From the NCBI GenBank assembly GCA_003024985.2, contig PXIH01S0044605.1: a stretch of 10,757 bases of DNA, one strand, 5' to 3'. The stretch comes from Euperipatoides rowelli (lineage: Eukaryota > Onychophora > Udeonychophora > Euonychophora > Peripatopsidae). The position numbers and the translations under genes are program-made. The notes beneath the pieces are model-generated. The model worked only from the letters and a program-made list of their open reading frames with translations, was not told where the DNA came from and did not search any database. Shown piece by piece: positions 8,728 to 10,757 of this stretch; position 1 is the stretch's first letter; each line of letters opens with the position of its first letter.

Positions 8728-8742
8728 AAACTAGAGGGCACC
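8728..8742 (+). promoter_or_regulatory. CTCF-core-like site (CTAGAGGGCACC)
   Basis: The last 12 of 15 positions (8731-8742) match CCASYAGRKGGCRSY without error, and the third position also matches; only the leading CC is absent. This is the third such site in the window, in + orientation. Prediction only. Confidence 0.35.
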
Positions 8743-8999
8743 ACATTCTTCATATTTCTAACTAAACTCAATCACACAGTTTACCTTTGATATGAGATTC
8801 AACAGTTTTTATTCTCTTCATAATAAGGACCACATACACCAATGCCTGGGGCTATCCAGGACTTTTCCCTGCAGGCCAATGCAACCCTTGGAACACCTAT
8901 AATATATAGAATAAAATAGGATTTTAAAAAAATCACAAAATCTCACCCATCGCCTCTAATTTTATTACCTATAGCAAAATGAATTTTTATACATAAGAA

Positions 9000-9488
9000 T
9001 TTGGAGGCATGAAAACGTAAACTGTATTCTGTGATGGGCATGTAGAGTCCTCTTCACACATCTTTTGGAACTGTCCTTTTGTAAATAAAGTCATAGGAAA
9101 TATTTATAGTATAATCCAAAAACAATATAGGGTAATGCTATCCCAAGTCATCAATATCTTACAGGTAAACTTGTTAAGTAGAAAGACACTCATATTTATT
9201 TTATACTCAATTTGGGTCACCAGATGCAACATTATTTTCAGAGGCATTAGACGCACTGTCCTAATCAAGGTGATTAGAGAATAAATATTTGAGCGATATA
9301 TAGACGATTTGTTTTTGTTGAACTCTGAACAGGTCAGTAGGTTTTGGGATAGTGATATATTGAAATGTATGATTAATTACTACAAATTCAGTTCCGGTCT
9401 TTCTTGGGTCTTCTACTTCTTGTCCTCAGTGTTGGCTACTCATGTCAAGTTGTTAAGTATATTTATCATTACTAATCTTGTAAACTAA
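9000..9488 (+). pseudogene. Decayed non-LTR retrotransposon (LINE) fragment, C-terminal zinc-knuckle region of ORF2
   Basis: In the frame of position 9030 the translation contains CDGHVESSSHIFWNCPFVNK, ending at 9089. This has the HxxxxC core and C-G-x-x-E-S-x-x-H-I-F-W-x-C-P signature of the zinc-binding region after the reverse transcriptase of many LINEs (zf-RVT type). One of the usual two leading Cys is missing. In the same frame it continues through a Leu/Ile-rich segment with LYSIWVTRCNIIFRGIRR (about 9201-9254), resembling the family's IWKxRNxxIF block. After a stop at 9282-9284 the frame runs to the stop at 9486-9488. An upstream stop at 9018-9020 splits off GMKT, which normally precedes the knuckle. 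The endonuclease and polymerase parts are absent, so this is a dead, 5'-truncated copy. The clade (L1/Tx1-like or other) cannot be fixed from this much. Confidence 0.68.
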
Positions 9489-9901
9489 TTGTCCTAAAGA
9501 AAGATTTTATGTTAAAAAACAAATTTAGCTTAATAATGAACATTTTTTAAATAATGGGATATGCCCCCAAAATTTTATTTAATGCAGGTAAGGGTTAATT
9601 ATTATTACATTTAACAATAATAGACTCTAAAAGGTTATGAATACTCATAGTATCTTATGTAAATGAGGAGGATTTTGTTTTTTTACAGCTCCTCTTTTTT
9701 TTTTTTTTAAAGAATTTTGGTGTATATGTTTTACGATTGTTTGATTATTTTATATTTTTTTTTAAAAAAAAATCATTTTGTATAAATTATGAACTTGTAA
9801 GTAGTCGATATATTTGAAAGTTTTTTTCAATTATTATTATTTTTACCTTTCAAAATTGAATCTTATCCTAGTCATTTTGGCATAACTTTTAAAACAAATA
9901 C

Positions 9902-9930
9902 TAATGTCATTTTCAGGTAAAATGACATTA
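9902..9930. repeat. Perfect 12-bp hairpin
   Basis: TAATGTCATTTT (9902-9913) pairs exactly with AAAATGACATTA (9919-9930) around a 5-nt loop, CAGGT. Its TGTCATT word also occurs in the minisatellite spacers, probably by chance. Confidence 0.65.
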
Positions 9931-10098
9931 AATTGTTTCCATAAATTTTTTTTTTCTTTTCCTCTACAAAAATGTAAAATTATATAATTTTTTTTTTACA
10001 AACCCATTTATTAATTTTATATTGTATATTCAAAATATAATATATATATTTTTCAATATTCTCAAAGAAGTTTAAACTCACATGTTAAAGAAGTCTAG

Positions 10099-10129
10099 AT
10101 TATTATTATTATTATTTTATTATTATTAA
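10099..10129. repeat. (ATT)n microsatellite
   Basis: About ten ATT units, interrupted once by an extra T near 10116. A typical simple sequence repeat, likely to vary in length between individuals. Confidence 0.9.
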
Positions 10130-10234
10130 TGAAAGCAATATGGGTAATTATTCCAATTATTAACCTGAAAATCAAATCAAATGCCAAAATAAATTTTATT
10201 CAATAAATAAATACATTTAAAAATCAATGTTTAG

Positions 10235-10274
10235 TTTTTTTTTTTTTTTTTTTTGTAATATTAAAAAAAAAAAA
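10235..10274. repeat. T20 and A12 homopolymer runs
   Basis: A run of 20 T at 10235-10254 is followed eight bases later by 12 A at 10263-10274. The two complementary runs can pair and lie directly beside the imperfect hairpin at 10272-10323. The T20 run could be the poly-A tail of a minus-strand retroelement insertion, but no body sequence was recognised. Confidence 0.85.
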
Positions 10275-10323
10275 TACTCACTAGCTATCATTTTGGCTAC
10301 AAAATATTAGCTAATGAGTATTT
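10272..10323. repeat. Imperfect 24-bp hairpin (21/24 paired, 4-nt loop)
   Basis: Arm 10272-10295 pairs with 10300-10323 at 21 of 24 positions around the loop GCTA. The arms carry ACTCACTAGCTA and its near complement TAGCTAATGAGT. It shares the TAGCT...ATGAG layout with the perfect hairpin at 2757-2792. At 52 nt in total it is shorter than typical animal pre-miRNAs. Confidence 0.65.
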
Positions 10324-10415
10324 GTATCTTTACAATATGTAAGTTCAGATTAGAACTTATATTTAGGGATATATATGTAAATACCCAACAACTATATGCA
10401 AAATTTATTTAATCT

Positions 10416-10537
10416 ACAGGAAAATCAAATTAATATGCATAGGCTGCTCCTTATTACCCTCCTACTAAAATTGGGACACCTGCACGGCCTGTCTTTCCTG
10501 TGCTAATTATTATTACAGGAAAATTAAATTAATACGC
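10416..10537. repeat. Pair of 23-bp direct repeats 99 bp apart
   Basis: ACAGGAAAATYAAATTAATAYGC occurs at 10416-10438 and 10515-10537 with two differences, both C/T transitions. The second copy also closes a small hairpin, TTTCCTGT (10494-10501) with ACAGGAAA (10515-10522). This may be part of the same repeat-rich element as the tandem units that follow. Confidence 0.6.
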
Positions 10538-10553
10538 TATAGAATAAATATTA

Positions 10554-10757
10554 GTCAGATTCCGTTATCTGCCCACCAATATGGCTGGCGGTAGCTAGTT
10601 GAAATTATCTAGATCGGCGCTCAGCAAAATAATATTTCACCCCTAGATTATCCTAGGGTTCAGGTTACAGTAAGGTTAGGACTGTAAAGAAAATATACTA
10701 AAATCAGAGTCAGATTCCGTTATCTGCCCACCAATATGGCTGATGGTAGTAAGTTGA
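10554..10757. repeat. 155-bp tandem repeat, one full and one partial unit
   Basis: GTCAGATTCCGTTATCTGCC begins at 10554 and again at 10709, giving a 155-bp period. The 49 bases of the second unit inside the window match the first at 45 positions, the first 34 without a difference. The unit is GC-richer than its surroundings. It contains CCACCAATATGGCTG and a CCTAGGGTTCAGGTTAC stretch. It runs off the window, so copy number is unknown; satellite DNA or the repeat region of a mobile element are both possible. Confidence 0.85.

Larger units (their letters stand above)
7887..8999. other. Non-coding stretch between minisatellite and LINE relic
   Basis: No gene is recognised. It contains two CTCF-core-like sites, a short C/T tract at 8095-8128 and AT-rich filler around 8220-8400. 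Decayed retrotransposon sequence may extend leftwards from 9000 to about 8950, where LLPIAK can be read in another frame, but this is weak. Confidence 0.6.
9489..10415. other. AT-rich non-coding stretch with simple repeats
   Basis: No gene is seen. It consists of poly-T/poly-A runs, AT-rich filler, two hairpins and an ATT microsatellite (listed separately). The 3' end of the LINE relic is not marked by a clear poly-A tail or target-site duplication. Confidence 0.6.

Noticed and set aside
9297-9308. YIDD tetrapeptide resembling the reverse transcriptase catalytic box
   Set aside because: It lies about 90 codons after the C-terminal zinc knuckle in the same frame, whereas the catalytic box lies well before it in LINE ORF2. 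It is a chance match in the ORF2 tail.
10665-10685. GGTTAGG resembling arthropod telomere repeat TTAGG
   Set aside because: Only one or two irregular units; no telomeric array.

Overview
The window is AT-rich eukaryotic, non-bacterial DNA. One spliced exon is surrounded by long stretches of homopolymers, microsatellites, palindromes and tandem repeats, which make up most of the window. The only clearly functional coding segment is the last exon of a matrix metalloproteinase (MMP) gene on the + strand. It encodes the end of the fourth hemopexin blade and a C-terminal tail that looks like a GPI-anchor signal. Together with the base composition this suggests an invertebrate, most likely an arthropod (perhaps a crustacean). 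That assignment is inference and the species cannot be named from the sequence.

Layout: 1-1109 is the 3' part of an intron. It starts with a G-rich polypurine block (1-118, with a G-quadruplex motif), flips abruptly to a roughly 750-bp polypyrimidine block (119-870), and ends with a good branch site, pyrimidine tract and AG acceptor. 1110-1369 is the terminal MMP coding exon. The 3' UTR follows and probably ends near 2155, after the AATAAA at 2135. From there to 7035 I see no gene, only palindromes, hairpins and homopolymer tracts, plus one CTCF-core-like site. 7036-7886 is a minisatellite with a ~190-225 bp higher-order period. It contains 26 exact copies of TGAGTCA, the AP-1 consensus. 7887-8999 is non-coding apart from two more CTCF-core-like sites. 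9000-9488 holds a decayed + strand fragment of a non-LTR retrotransposon: the C-terminal zinc-knuckle region of its reverse transcriptase. The last 800 bp carry an ATT microsatellite, a T20 tract, imperfect hairpins and a 155-bp tandem repeat that runs off the end of the window.

Most notable points: (i) an unusually dense AP-1-site array about 5 kb downstream of a gene from a classically AP-1-regulated family; (ii) the MMP exon's GPI-like tail; (iii) a LINE relic recognisable only from its HIFWNC signature; and (iv) the strand-asymmetric purine/pyrimidine switch in the last intron. A functional link between the array and the gene is a hypothesis only.
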